Assembly (NCBI GenBank): GCA_022842305.1
Contig: JALHPY010000010.1
Span: 1 to 61,185 of the forward strand
Length of the DNA: 61,185 nt
Direction: 5' to 3'
Source: Rubrivivax sp.
GTDB lineage: Bacteria; Pseudomonadota; Gammaproteobacteria; Burkholderiales; Burkholderiaceae_C
In this document: piece by piece, positions 17,145 through 24,840 of the stretch
Layout: each line of letters begins with the position of its first letter
Numbering within the stretch: the stretch's first letter is position 1
The notes under the pieces: model-generated
What the model saw: the letters and a program-made list of their open reading frames with translations, nothing else
Told to the model about the DNA's origin: nothing
Database searches by the model: none
Translations under genes and position numbers: made by a program

Positions 17145-17852
17145 GTGGCGGCTGTCGAACTGGCCCCCGCGCTGCGGCGGCGGCTGCGCGATGTCTGGCG
17201 CTCGGCCGGCTGGCCCTGCCGCGACGCGGTCGAGCTCGATCTGCTGGCCGCCGGCCTGCTGGCGCGGCACTGGGACGAGCAGGGCCGCGAGACCCTGCGC
17301 GTCAGCGACGCCGGCCTGGCCCAGCTGGCCGCCGCGCGCCGCCGCAGCCAGGCCGCCTTCGATGCCCACGAGGCCCTGGTGGCCCTGGTGGCCGGCGAAA
17401 TGCAACGCTCGGGGCGGGTGGTGTGGCGTTCGCTGAGCCTGCGCGCGCCTGTGCCGGGCGAAGACGGCGCTACCATCTGGGCGATGGCCAAGCCCGACGT
17501 GTACTCCATCCGCCACACCTCGGTCGAGGACTACACCGAGCCCGCGGTGCACGAGATCAAGGTCAGCCGCGCCGATCTGCTGGCCGACCTGCGCCGCGCC
17601 GGCAAGGGCGCCGCCTACCGCGCGCTGGCCAGCCAGTGCTGGTACGTGCTGCGGCGCGGCATCGCCGAGCCCGGCGAAGTACCGGTCGATTGCGGCGTGA
17701 TGCTGGCCGACGGGCCGGTGCTGGAAGTCGCACGCCCGGCGCCGCGGCGCGCGCTGCGCCTGCCCTTTGCGGTGTGGATGGCCCTGGCCCGCGCCGACGC
17801 CGAGCGGCCGCCCGACGACGGCCAGACTTTGCTGGGTGGGAGCGTTGCATGA
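17145..17852 (+). CDS. PD-(D/E)XK-like (MmcB-type) protein
   Basis: 235 residues from a GTG start. The centre reads KPDVYSIRHTSVEDY and HEIKVSRADLLADLR, giving an Asp and a Glu-x-Lys pair, as in restriction-endonuclease-fold proteins. Then AYRALASQCWYVLRRG resembles the YxxxC-WYV segment of the DNA-repair protein MmcB. The N-terminal 85 residues look like a winged-helix-type helical domain. A role in DNA repair is inferred from this resemblance, not shown. It starts 4 nt after DUF427 and its stop overlaps the next ATG. Confidence 0.6.
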   Translation: MAAVELAPALRRRLRDVWRSAGWPCRDAVELDLLAAGLLARHWDEQGRETLRVSDAGLAQLAAARRRSQAAFDAHEALVALVAGEMQRSGRVVWRSLSLRAPVPGEDGATIWAMAKPDVYSIRHTSVEDYTEPAVHEIKVSRADLLADLRRAGKGAAYRALASQCWYVLRRGIAEPGEVPVDCGVMLADGPVLEVARPAPRRALRLPFAVWMALARADAERPPDDGQTLLGGSVA

Positions 17853-19144
17853 TGCAGTGGCTGGCGAGCTTGTTCGGGGCCCGCAAGCCCACGCCCGTGG
17901 CGGCGGCCCGGTCGCCGGCGGTGCAGACGGGCCCGGCGCCCCAGCCTGCCGCCGCCCCTGCCGCCGCCGAGCCCGCGTTCGGCCAGCGCATCCCGCTGAT
18001 CGACCGGGCCGGCCGCGTGGCCGGTTTCGAATGGCGCTTGCCCGCCAGCCTGGCCGGCCGCGGCAGCGAGGTTCTGGCCGTGCACCACCACGCGCTGGTG
18101 GCGGCCGCCGGGCTGTGCGCGCGCGGCGGCCGGCAGTCGCTGGTGCTGCTGCCTGCGGCGTTGTTGTCGCGCCCCAGCCTGCAGGCCCGCGCCGTGGCCG
18201 GAACGATGCTGCTGCCCGAGGGCGGGCCGCTGGCGCCCGAGGTGGCCGCCGAGCTGCGCAGGCGCGGACTGCTGATCGGCGTGCCCGACGGCCCCCCGGC
18301 GCAGGCGCCCGAGGCCGATTTCGTGCTGCTGCGCGCCGCGGCCGGCGGCATCGACACCCTGCTGCTGTCGGCCCAGCTCTGGCTGGAAGCGCGGCCGCGC
18401 CTGCCGCGCATCGCGGTGGGCCTGGAACACATCGACGATATCGAGCGCGCGCTGGCGGGCGGCATCACCCTGGCCGGCGGCCAGTTCGGCGCCGGCGAAC
18501 GGCCGCGCGCGGCGCGCCCGCTGCAGGCTGCGGCGCACCGCATCTGCGCGCTGCTGAATGACCTGGCACTGGACCGCGACACCGCGCAGGTTGCCGAGGC
18601 GGTGCGCGGCGACGTGGCGCTGTCGTACCGGCTGCTGCGCTACGCCAACAGCCCGGCCATCGGCCTGCCCAACGGCGTGGACACGGTGGAACACGCGATC
18701 GCCCTGCTGGGCCGGGTGGAACTGGGCCGCTGGCTGTCGGTGATGCTGATGTCGGCCGCCGGCGGCCGCCAGGCCTCGGCCGCGCTGCAGGAACACGCGC
18801 TGGCGCGCGGCCGCCTGCTCGAGGCGCTGGCCCTGCGCGCCGGCGAACCGCGCCCGCAAAGCCTGTTCACCGTGGGCCTGCTGAGCCAGTTCGACCTGCT
18901 GCTGCAGATGCCGCTGGCCGCGGCGATCGAATCCCTGCGCCTGCCCGATGAAGCCCGCGCCGCTCTGCTGCAGCGCAGCGGGCCGTGGGCGGTGTACCTG
19001 GAACTGGCCGACGTGCTGTCGGGCGACGACGAAGCGCTGTTCGAGGCCTTGAGTGAGCCCTTCGGCGGCATGGAAGCGGTGCTGGCCGAGGCCGAGAAGG
19101 CTTGGGGGTGGGCGGCGGAGGTGGCGGGGTTGCAGAAGGGGTGA
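17849..19144 (+). CDS. Degenerate EAL plus HDOD signalling protein (YuxH type)
   Basis: 431 residues. After a Pro/Ala-rich linker (20-55), residues 56-230 look like a degenerate EAL domain. The site where EAL should stand reads GFEWRLP, and metal ligands are missing, so c-di-GMP hydrolysis is unlikely. Residues 235-410 form an HDOD domain (ICALLNDLALDRDTAQVAEA, YRLLRYANSPAIGLPNGVDTVEHAIALLG as separate parts). This two-domain order is the YuxH/CdgJ type that acts as a signalling scaffold in motility control. The start overlaps the preceding stop by ATGATG. Confidence 0.82.
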   Translation: MMQWLASLFGARKPTPVAAARSPAVQTGPAPQPAAAPAAAEPAFGQRIPLIDRAGRVAGFEWRLPASLAGRGSEVLAVHHHALVAAAGLCARGGRQSLVLLPAALLSRPSLQARAVAGTMLLPEGGPLAPEVAAELRRRGLLIGVPDGPPAQAPEADFVLLRAAAGGIDTLLLSAQLWLEARPRLPRIAVGLEHIDDIERALAGGITLAGGQFGAGERPRAARPLQAAAHRICALLNDLALDRDTAQVAEAVRGDVALSYRLLRYANSPAIGLPNGVDTVEHAIALLGRVELGRWLSVMLMSAAGGRQASAALQEHALARGRLLEALALRAGEPRPQSLFTVGLLSQFDLLLQMPLAAAIESLRLPDEARAALLQRSGPWAVYLELADVLSGDDEALFEALSEPFGGMEAVLAEAEKAWGWAAEVAGLQKG

Positions 19145-19179
19145 CATGCGCCCCGTTCGGGGAGCCCGTCACCGTGGGG

Positions 19180-20319
19180 CTATGCCAGCAGTCCAGCCTT
19201 GCGCATCAGTTCCGCCAAAAGGCCGTCTTCCAGAGCATAGACACCGCGTGCGGCGCGCCAGACCAGTGCTTTGTCTTGCAGTGCCGCCAGCGCCTGCTGC
19301 ACGTTGGCCGTGTCGGGCTCCACCTTGTAGCCTGGCGCCACGGCCGCCAGGGTGGCCTTGTAGCGCTCCATCGTCGCTTGCTCGAAGGGCGCGTAGTCGG
19401 TGCCTGACTGCGCCATCACCCGCAGCACCGCCGATTGCAGGGGCGTGAGACTGTGCACGACGCGCAGCGCGTCGGCGTTGCTGGCCTCGATCTGCTCATG
19501 GATCAGTTGTTGCAGTCGATGCGCGTACTGCCCGGGCCGCACCTCCATGTCGAATACCAAGGCATCGACCGCGGCGCCCAGCACTTCGGGTCTGTAGCCG
19601 GCCTGCTGGAAGGCGTCGTACACGGCTGCGGCGCTCAACTCGGCGCGAAAGTCCAGCTGCTCCAGAAACCAGGCGATGTAGTCCTCGCCCAGCGGCGGGA
19701 AAGCCACCAAGGGCGCACCGAAGAACGCCTGGTCCTTGCCGCTGCGCAGCATCGAGAGCTTGTCGCGGTTGGAGCCGGTGGCCACGATGCGCAGGCCGTG
19801 GTGCGCGCTGCTGTTGAGCTCATCGCGCGCCGCCTTCAGGGCGAACAGCGCGTCGCTGCCTGTCGCACTGGTGATGGCGTGCTGCGCCTCGTCGATGATG
19901 AGCACTATGATCTGGCCGGTCTCGTCCGACAAGGCCGCGAGCGCCGCGGACAGCGACACCCCCGCAGCCAGACCCACCCGGTCCAGCGAGAACGTCAGGC
20001 CACCGACGGCCACCTTGTCCATGCCGGCGCTGCGCGCCAGGCGTGCCAACGTGCCCTGATGACTGGCCAGTTCGGCCCGCACGGCGCCGACGATCACGCC
20101 GCCGGGGTCGGCTCCGCGGTCTTGCCACAGGTCGACATAGATCACCAGCGCGCCCAGCGACTGGAGCGCCGGGCGCAGGTCTTCGCGCAGAAAGGTGGAC
20201 TTGCCGGTGCGCCGCGGTGCGGCCAGGAACAGCCCCGAGCCCGACGCCGAGGTGGCCGACGGCTTCAGCACCTTGGCGGCCATTTCGGCAGCCTGCTCGG
20301 CGCGGTGGAAGACGGGCAT
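19180..20319 (-). CDS. Orphan AAA-type ATPase
   Basis: A P-loop ATPase of about 379 residues. Walker A is LFLAAPRRTGKSTFL near residue 35, and Walker B is IIVLIIDEAQHAI near residue 138. A sensor-like RIVATGSNRDKL follows. The C-terminal third looks like a winged-helix region (SLTPLQSAVLRVMAQSG), as in STAND/archaeal-type ATPases. Longer reading from TTG 20358 is possible, but that codon lies inside a TATAGT palindrome that looks like promoter, so ATG 20319 is preferred. No partner gene is adjacent. Possible roles are defence or mobile-element ATPase, but nothing specific can be shown. Confidence 0.75.
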   Translation of the reverse strand: MPVFHRAEQAAEMAAKVLKPSATSASGSGLFLAAPRRTGKSTFLREDLRPALQSLGALVIYVDLWQDRGADPGGVIVGAVRAELASHQGTLARLARSAGMDKVAVGGLTFSLDRVGLAAGVSLSAALAALSDETGQIIVLIIDEAQHAITSATGSDALFALKAARDELNSSAHHGLRIVATGSNRDKLSMLRSGKDQAFFGAPLVAFPPLGEDYIAWFLEQLDFRAELSAAAVYDAFQQAGYRPEVLGAAVDALVFDMEVRPGQYAHRLQQLIHEQIEASNADALRVVHSLTPLQSAVLRVMAQSGTDYAPFEQATMERYKATLAAVAPGYKVEPDTANVQQALAALQDKALVWRAARGVYALEDGLLAELMRKAGLLA

Positions 20320-20355
20320 GCGCTGCGTTCTTGCTGGGGGGATTTTGATTAGAGC

Positions 20356-20374
20356 CAACTATAGTTGACTATAG
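20356..20374 (-). promoter_or_regulatory. Palindrome with two TATAGT boxes before the AAA ATPase
   Basis: CAACTATAGTTG is a perfect 12-bp palindrome, and ACTATAG occurs twice at 20358 and 20368, exactly 10 bp apart (one helical turn). On the minus strand both copies read TATAGT, a good -10 box. This fits an autoregulated promoter/operator about 40-50 nt before ATG 20319. Confidence 0.5.
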
Positions 20375-20577
20375 GCGGCGGGGGAGTGAGAGCGGGCGCG
20401 GTTGGCAGAAGACGCCGACGAAGGAGGATGGCACGATTTGCCTGTCGCGCCATGTCGTCCAGCGATCCCGGGCGATGGGTAGCAAACGCTCGTCGATGCC
20501 GCTCTACAGTGGTGGAAGCGGCCAGTTCAACTGGCGACTGGCGTACCGAAGTTCGGGCCCGTGGGGCCGCATGAACA

Positions 20578-20606
20578 AACAAGGGCCGTCGATGACGGCC
20601 CTTGTT
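20578..20606 (-). terminator. Rho-independent terminator of the first PEP-CTERM gene
   Basis: CAAGGGCCGTC, loop GAT, GACGGCCCTTG, with two more A-T pairs outside. On the minus strand it is followed by TTGTTTGTTC. It lies 24 nt past the stop of the gene at 20630-21601. Confidence 0.85.
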
Positions 20607-20629
20607 GAATCAGCCCGCGGGCTGAGGGT

Positions 20630-21601
20630 TCAGAACAGTGCCTTGACCTTGCGTCGGCTGGCGAACATACCGAACATGGCCAAACCGGCGAGAGCCAAGG
20701 AGCCGGGTTCGGGTACGTTGGTCGTCGTCGAGCACACGCCGCTACTGTTTACCGTTCCTGCACAGACGTTGGTTGTCCAGCCATCAATCTTGAAGGCGTC
20801 ATTTCCCGCGTTCAGGTTGCCGCTGGTCGCGCCGAAGTAGGTCGTCACAAGGAAGTAGCTCGAATACAGGGCTGCATTCGCTCCAGTAAGTACAAACGGA
20901 TTGGCACCCGTAATATCCATGTCGTTGCTGCCAACCAATGTCCAGCCAGCCAGACCGGTCGCAGCGTCGTTGGTGATTGTCTGCGAACCCATTGTTGGGC
21001 CACTGCTGTTACCCGTCCACGCATACACAGAAAGGTCCGCGTCAGTGCCCCCCCAGCCTGTCGAGACCTGAGACAGCTTGACCCCGGTGGAGCCGAAATT
21101 CAGCAGCAGCGCCTCGACCGCGCCACCACATCCATAGTTGTTGCCGACACTCGATGTTGGAAGCGTGAGCGCGTTGCTACCCCCGCCTGCCGTGGTACCC
21201 CCGGTACGCGCTACTGCAGCCGTCCCGCCAGTGCAATTCGAAGTGAGGTTGTCGAACGCATGATTGCCGTTGGCACTCGTCTCGTTGACACCGGTGTAGG
21301 CACCGAAGCCACTCGCGTTGAAATCACCCAAGTTGCCCTGGACGAAGCCGCTGGAGTTCGTGGTGTACGCAGTCCAGGCCGTGAGGGTGACGGAGAGTCC
21401 ACTAGAGGAGCACACGACCTGACCGAAAGCAGTCGCCGAGGTAGCTGTGTAGGTGCTACCCGTGGCGCTTGTCCTCTGCGGATTGCAGGAATCGCCTTGC
21501 GCCGCGGCAGTGAATGCCTGAGCCGCCGCAGGCGTGGGGGTCAGCGTGCTGGCAGCGACTACGGCCGCCGCTGTCAGCACAAAGGAAAATGCATTCTTCA
21601 T
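20630..21601 (-). CDS. PEP-CTERM exosortase-dependent surface protein
   Basis: 323 residues. A Sec signal peptide ends near residue 28 (LTPTPAAAQA). The mature region is rich in Ser, Thr, Gly and Asn, has several Cys (SCNPQR, VVCSSSG, NCTGG, YGCGG) and no catalytic motif. The C-terminus is a full PEP-CTERM sorting signal: VPEPGSLALAGLAMFGMFA and then the basic RRKVKALF. Such proteins are cut by an exosortase and usually exported with exopolysaccharide. The start ATG 21601 has AAGGACG before it. A -24/-12 promoter lies about 60 nt upstream and a clear terminator follows. No exosortase gene is in the window. Confidence 0.9.
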   Translation of the reverse strand: MKNAFSFVLTAAAVVAASTLTPTPAAAQAFTAAAQGDSCNPQRTSATGSTYTATSATAFGQVVCSSSGLSVTLTAWTAYTTNSSGFVQGNLGDFNASGFGAYTGVNETSANGNHAFDNLTSNCTGGTAAVARTGGTTAGGGSNALTLPTSSVGNNYGCGGAVEALLLNFGSTGVKLSQVSTGWGGTDADLSVYAWTGNSSGPTMGSQTITNDAATGLAGWTLVGSNDMDITGANPFVLTGANAALYSSYFLVTTYFGATSGNLNAGNDAFKIDGWTTNVCAGTVNSSGVCSTTTNVPEPGSLALAGLAMFGMFASRRKVKALF

Positions 21602-21661
21602 GGTCGTCCTTAAAAGATTCCAGGTACCGTTGGCTGGCACGTATTCGATGTCAATGTTGCC

Positions 21662-21676
21662 GCAAACGCCGTGCCG
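21662..21676 (-). promoter_or_regulatory. Sigma-54 type promoter of the first PEP-CTERM gene
   Basis: Minus strand reads CGGCACG, four bases GCGT, TTGC. GG and GC are 10 nt apart as RpoN requires, with one mismatch to TGGCACG-N4-TTGC. The expected start site is near 21650, about 50 nt before ATG 21601. Confidence 0.65.
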
Positions 21677-21769
21677 GAACAAATTTATTGTTAATAATCA
21701 AATACTTACGAGTCGTGCGCTGGATCCAACTACGGTCGATGTAAAGGCGTCCGACAGGCTCGGCCACCC

Positions 21770-24589
21770 TCATTTGAGGGTGCGGAGCACCTCTTGGGCT
21801 TCTTTGGCATACGCAAAGCCCATGCCGCTGCGCAAGGCCGACTCGAGTTCTTCGCGAGCCTCGGCACTGCGCCCTTGGCTCGCGAGAACCGAACCCAGGA
21901 AGTAGCGCGTGCCGGCGTTGTTGGGGTCGCGCAGGCGGGCGTCGCGCAGAAGTTGCAGCGCGCGGTCGGGCTGCTTGGCGTGAAAGGCCGCCCAGCCCGT
22001 GGTTCCGATGACATAGGGCGCCTCTGGCTTGAGCTTCAGGGCGCGCTCGGCCACCTGCAGCGCAGTCGGATCCTTGAGCCCGACCAGGACGATGGCCAGA
22101 TTGTTCAGTGCGTCTGCGTCTTGCGGCGCCACTCGGACCACGTTCTCGTAGGCGGTTCGTGCCGCAGGCAGGACGCCTGCGCGAAGCTGCGAATCGGCCA
22201 ACGCACGCCAAACGTCCACGTCGTCCGGCCGGGCCCGCAGCCAGGGCTCGACTGTTGCCAGCGCGGCCGGCCGCTGCGTTGCCTCGAGGACAGAGAACAC
22301 GGCGAGCAGGCTGCGGCTCGATGCCTCGATTGCGTGAGCCTTCCTGTAAGACTCGATCGCCGCCGGCAACTGGTTGCGGTAGCGGGCGACGTCGCCCATC
22401 AGCGTGTGGCCGAGGGCGGACTTGGGCTCGCTCGCGAGAACCGAGCGGGCCAACTGCTCTGCCTTGGCGGGCTCGCCTTGCATCAGGTGGACCGTCGAGC
22501 GCATCGCCCGCGCGCGAAGATGATCGGGCTTGGCGGCCAGCGCCTTGTCCAGCGCATGTGCTGCACCGGCCACGTTATCGGCCTGGACTTGCAGTTCCGC
22601 AATCTGCACCAGGGCCGCCGCGTCGTATGCCACCAGGGTGCTGGCCCGCGTGAGCGTGGTCTTGGCCTCGTTGAGCTCCCTATTGGCCAATTGCACGCGG
22701 GCCTGTGCCCGCAGTACCGCCAAGGCCTCCGGCGCCTTGTTCTGAAGCCGCTTGATGGCCTCGCGGGCCAAATCGGGCCGGCCGCGCGCGAGGTGAAACT
22801 CCACCAACTGCAGGCCCGGCGCGATGCGCTGCCCGCTGCTTTCCTCGGCGCGTCTCAGCCAGCGCAGTGACTCGTCGGGCTTGCCCGATGCGCTGTACAG
22901 CCGCGCGATCTCCATCGCCACGTCGACGTTCTTTTCTTCCTTGGCAAGCAGGGCATTGAGCCGCTTCAGCGCCGAGTCGAAATTCTTCTGATCGATATCG
23001 ATGCGGGCCAGGTTGAGTTCAGGCTCGACAAACATCGGGTCCAACTTCAAGGACTGCTCGAAGGCCGTTCGGGCCCCCGGCACATCCCCCTTGGCGGCCA
23101 ACGCCGACCCCAGCAGATTGGCCAGGCCCGCGTTCTTGGGCTGGCGCTTGAAGATGGCCTCGGCCACCTCGGCGGCCCGTTGACCTTGGCCGGCGGAGAT
23201 ATAAAGGCCTGCCAGCGTGACACCGGCCTGGATCTGGCCCGGATCCTTCTTCAGGGTGGCCTCCAGTTCAGCCGCGCCAGGCTCGAACATGCCTGCGCTG
23301 ACCAGGCTGATGCCCAGAATCGCCCGCATCTGCGGGTTGTCCGCCCTCTTGAGTGCCTCTTCCATCAACTGGGCCGCGCTCTTGTAGCGACCCATGGCCA
23401 TCTGTGAAGAGGCCAACAACAGGCGTGCCTGCGGGTCGCCGGGGTGCGCACGCAGATAGGGCTCCAGCGCCTCGACGGCCATGTCAACTCGCTTTTCGCG
23501 CAGGTAGATGCGGGCCAGGAGTTTGGAAACCGGGCTGCCGGCGTCCTGGCGCACCACCAGCTCCAGATAGGGCTTGGCCTTCTCGTACTGTTCCAGTGTG
23601 AAGTGCGACAGGCCGCCCAGCATCAACACCTGGGGCCGGAAGCGGAGAACCTTGAGCGGGTACGGGTCCAGCAGGTTGGTGACTTCATTGAGCGCCTTCT
23701 TGACCTCTGCTGCGTTGCCGCGACGCTCGTACACCAGCGCGTGGAGGTAGGTTGCGCGCGGGTCCTTGGGATCTGCTTTGCGAGCAGCTTCGACGTCCTT
23801 CGCTGCATCTTCGATCTGGTTCAGGTCGATGTAGATCCCGGCTCGCGCAACCAGCGTATCCACGTGGTCAGCCTTGAGCCCGACGGTACGCGTGTACAGC
23901 GCCAGTGCGGTCTTGAGGTCGCCCGACACGTGGGCCACCGAGGCCTGCTGGTAGGACGCCCTGACGGACTTCGGGTCGAGCGCCACGGCCTTGGCGGCTG
24001 CTGCCTTGGCCTCGGGCAGCTGGCGAGCACGGATGCGAATGGGCACCTCTGCCGCCCAGCTCTCGGCATTCCCGGCGTCCAGCGTTCGAGCTTCCTCCAG
24101 GAACTTCAAGGCATCACGCGATTGGCCCAAGTCGCTTGCCGCTGCCGCCTTCAGGAGCAGCATCCGCGCCTTCATGTCTTGTGGCAGGTTGACATGTGCA
24201 AATCGCGGCTGGGACAGCAGTTGGTCAGGATTGCCCTGCGCGACCACCGCATCGGCCAGCGGCAAGATCACCTCGGTCGGGTTGACACCCAAATTGATCG
24301 CCTCGTTGAAGGCCACCTCGGCAGCGACAACCTGGCCACTGGCCAGCAGCGCCTTGCCCAGCAACACCTGCACGGGCAGCATCTTCGGATCGGCCTTGAT
24401 CGCGTTCTTCAGCTGAACCACGGCGGCGGCGTAGTCCTTCTTTTCGAAACGCACCAACGCGTCTTCATAAAACTGCGCGGCTTTGGCGTGCTGGGCCCCA
24501 GCGCTGCCGGCGGCCGCCGCCAATGCCAGGGTCAGCGCCCCCAAACGCAGGGCACGGCAAAAGTAATGCGAAGGCTGGACTGGGCGCAT
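21770..24589 (-). CDS. prsT: PEP-CTERM system TPR-repeat protein PrsT
   Basis: 939 residues. A signal peptide ends near residue 32 (AAAAGSAGAQ) and is followed from residue 36 by tetratricopeptide repeats over nearly the whole chain (for example FYEDALVRFEKKDYAAAVVQL and FNEAINLG). The length and repeat layout match PrsT, the TPR protein encoded with EpsH/XrtA exosortase and exopolysaccharide genes. PrsT is usually described as a lipoprotein, but no lipobox Cys follows this signal peptide; the only nearby Cys (FCRALRLG) is inside the n-region. A scaffold role in assembling the PEP-CTERM/EPS export complex is inferred. A -24/-12 promoter lies 70 nt upstream. Confidence 0.87.
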   Translation of the reverse strand: MRPVQPSHYFCRALRLGALTLALAAAAGSAGAQHAKAAQFYEDALVRFEKKDYAAAVVQLKNAIKADPKMLPVQVLLGKALLASGQVVAAEVAFNEAINLGVNPTEVILPLADAVVAQGNPDQLLSQPRFAHVNLPQDMKARMLLLKAAAASDLGQSRDALKFLEEARTLDAGNAESWAAEVPIRIRARQLPEAKAAAAKAVALDPKSVRASYQQASVAHVSGDLKTALALYTRTVGLKADHVDTLVARAGIYIDLNQIEDAAKDVEAARKADPKDPRATYLHALVYERRGNAAEVKKALNEVTNLLDPYPLKVLRFRPQVLMLGGLSHFTLEQYEKAKPYLELVVRQDAGSPVSKLLARIYLREKRVDMAVEALEPYLRAHPGDPQARLLLASSQMAMGRYKSAAQLMEEALKRADNPQMRAILGISLVSAGMFEPGAAELEATLKKDPGQIQAGVTLAGLYISAGQGQRAAEVAEAIFKRQPKNAGLANLLGSALAAKGDVPGARTAFEQSLKLDPMFVEPELNLARIDIDQKNFDSALKRLNALLAKEEKNVDVAMEIARLYSASGKPDESLRWLRRAEESSGQRIAPGLQLVEFHLARGRPDLAREAIKRLQNKAPEALAVLRAQARVQLANRELNEAKTTLTRASTLVAYDAAALVQIAELQVQADNVAGAAHALDKALAAKPDHLRARAMRSTVHLMQGEPAKAEQLARSVLASEPKSALGHTLMGDVARYRNQLPAAIESYRKAHAIEASSRSLLAVFSVLEATQRPAALATVEPWLRARPDDVDVWRALADSQLRAGVLPAARTAYENVVRVAPQDADALNNLAIVLVGLKDPTALQVAERALKLKPEAPYVIGTTGWAAFHAKQPDRALQLLRDARLRDPNNAGTRYFLGSVLASQGRSAEAREELESALRSGMGFAYAKEAQEVLRTLK

Positions 24590-24659
24590 GGCGGCAGATG
24601 CTAGGGGATTCCACGGTGTCTGCACGGTGCCCGCAGCAGCCCAGGTGGCACCCAGCGTG

Positions 24660-24675
24660 AGCAATTTCTCTGCCA
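24660..24675 (-). promoter_or_regulatory. Sigma-54 type promoter of prsT
   Basis: Minus strand reads TGGCAGA, GAAA, TTGCT. GG and GC are 10 nt apart, the -12 element is perfect and the -24 element matches 5 of 7 bases. The expected start site lies near 24649, 60 nt before the prsT ATG. Confidence 0.55.
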
Positions 24676-24840
24676 ACCCTGGGATCTGAAGGGCAGGTGC
24701 GCCGATGAAGCGAGGGGTCTGGCCAGGGCTGGTACGCCGCTGGTGCGCAAGCGAACGGACCGCAGGCCCGACAAGCGTTTGACCTTGCACGGGGCCCCCG
24801 TGGGGCAGAATCGAGTCGCGGCAATGCAAGTGGAGCGTAG

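Noticed and set aside
20349..20582. A 77-codon minus-strand frame between the AAA ATPase and the PEP-CTERM terminator.
   Set aside because: It overlaps both the terminator hairpin and the TATAGT palindrome, so it is unlikely to be translated.
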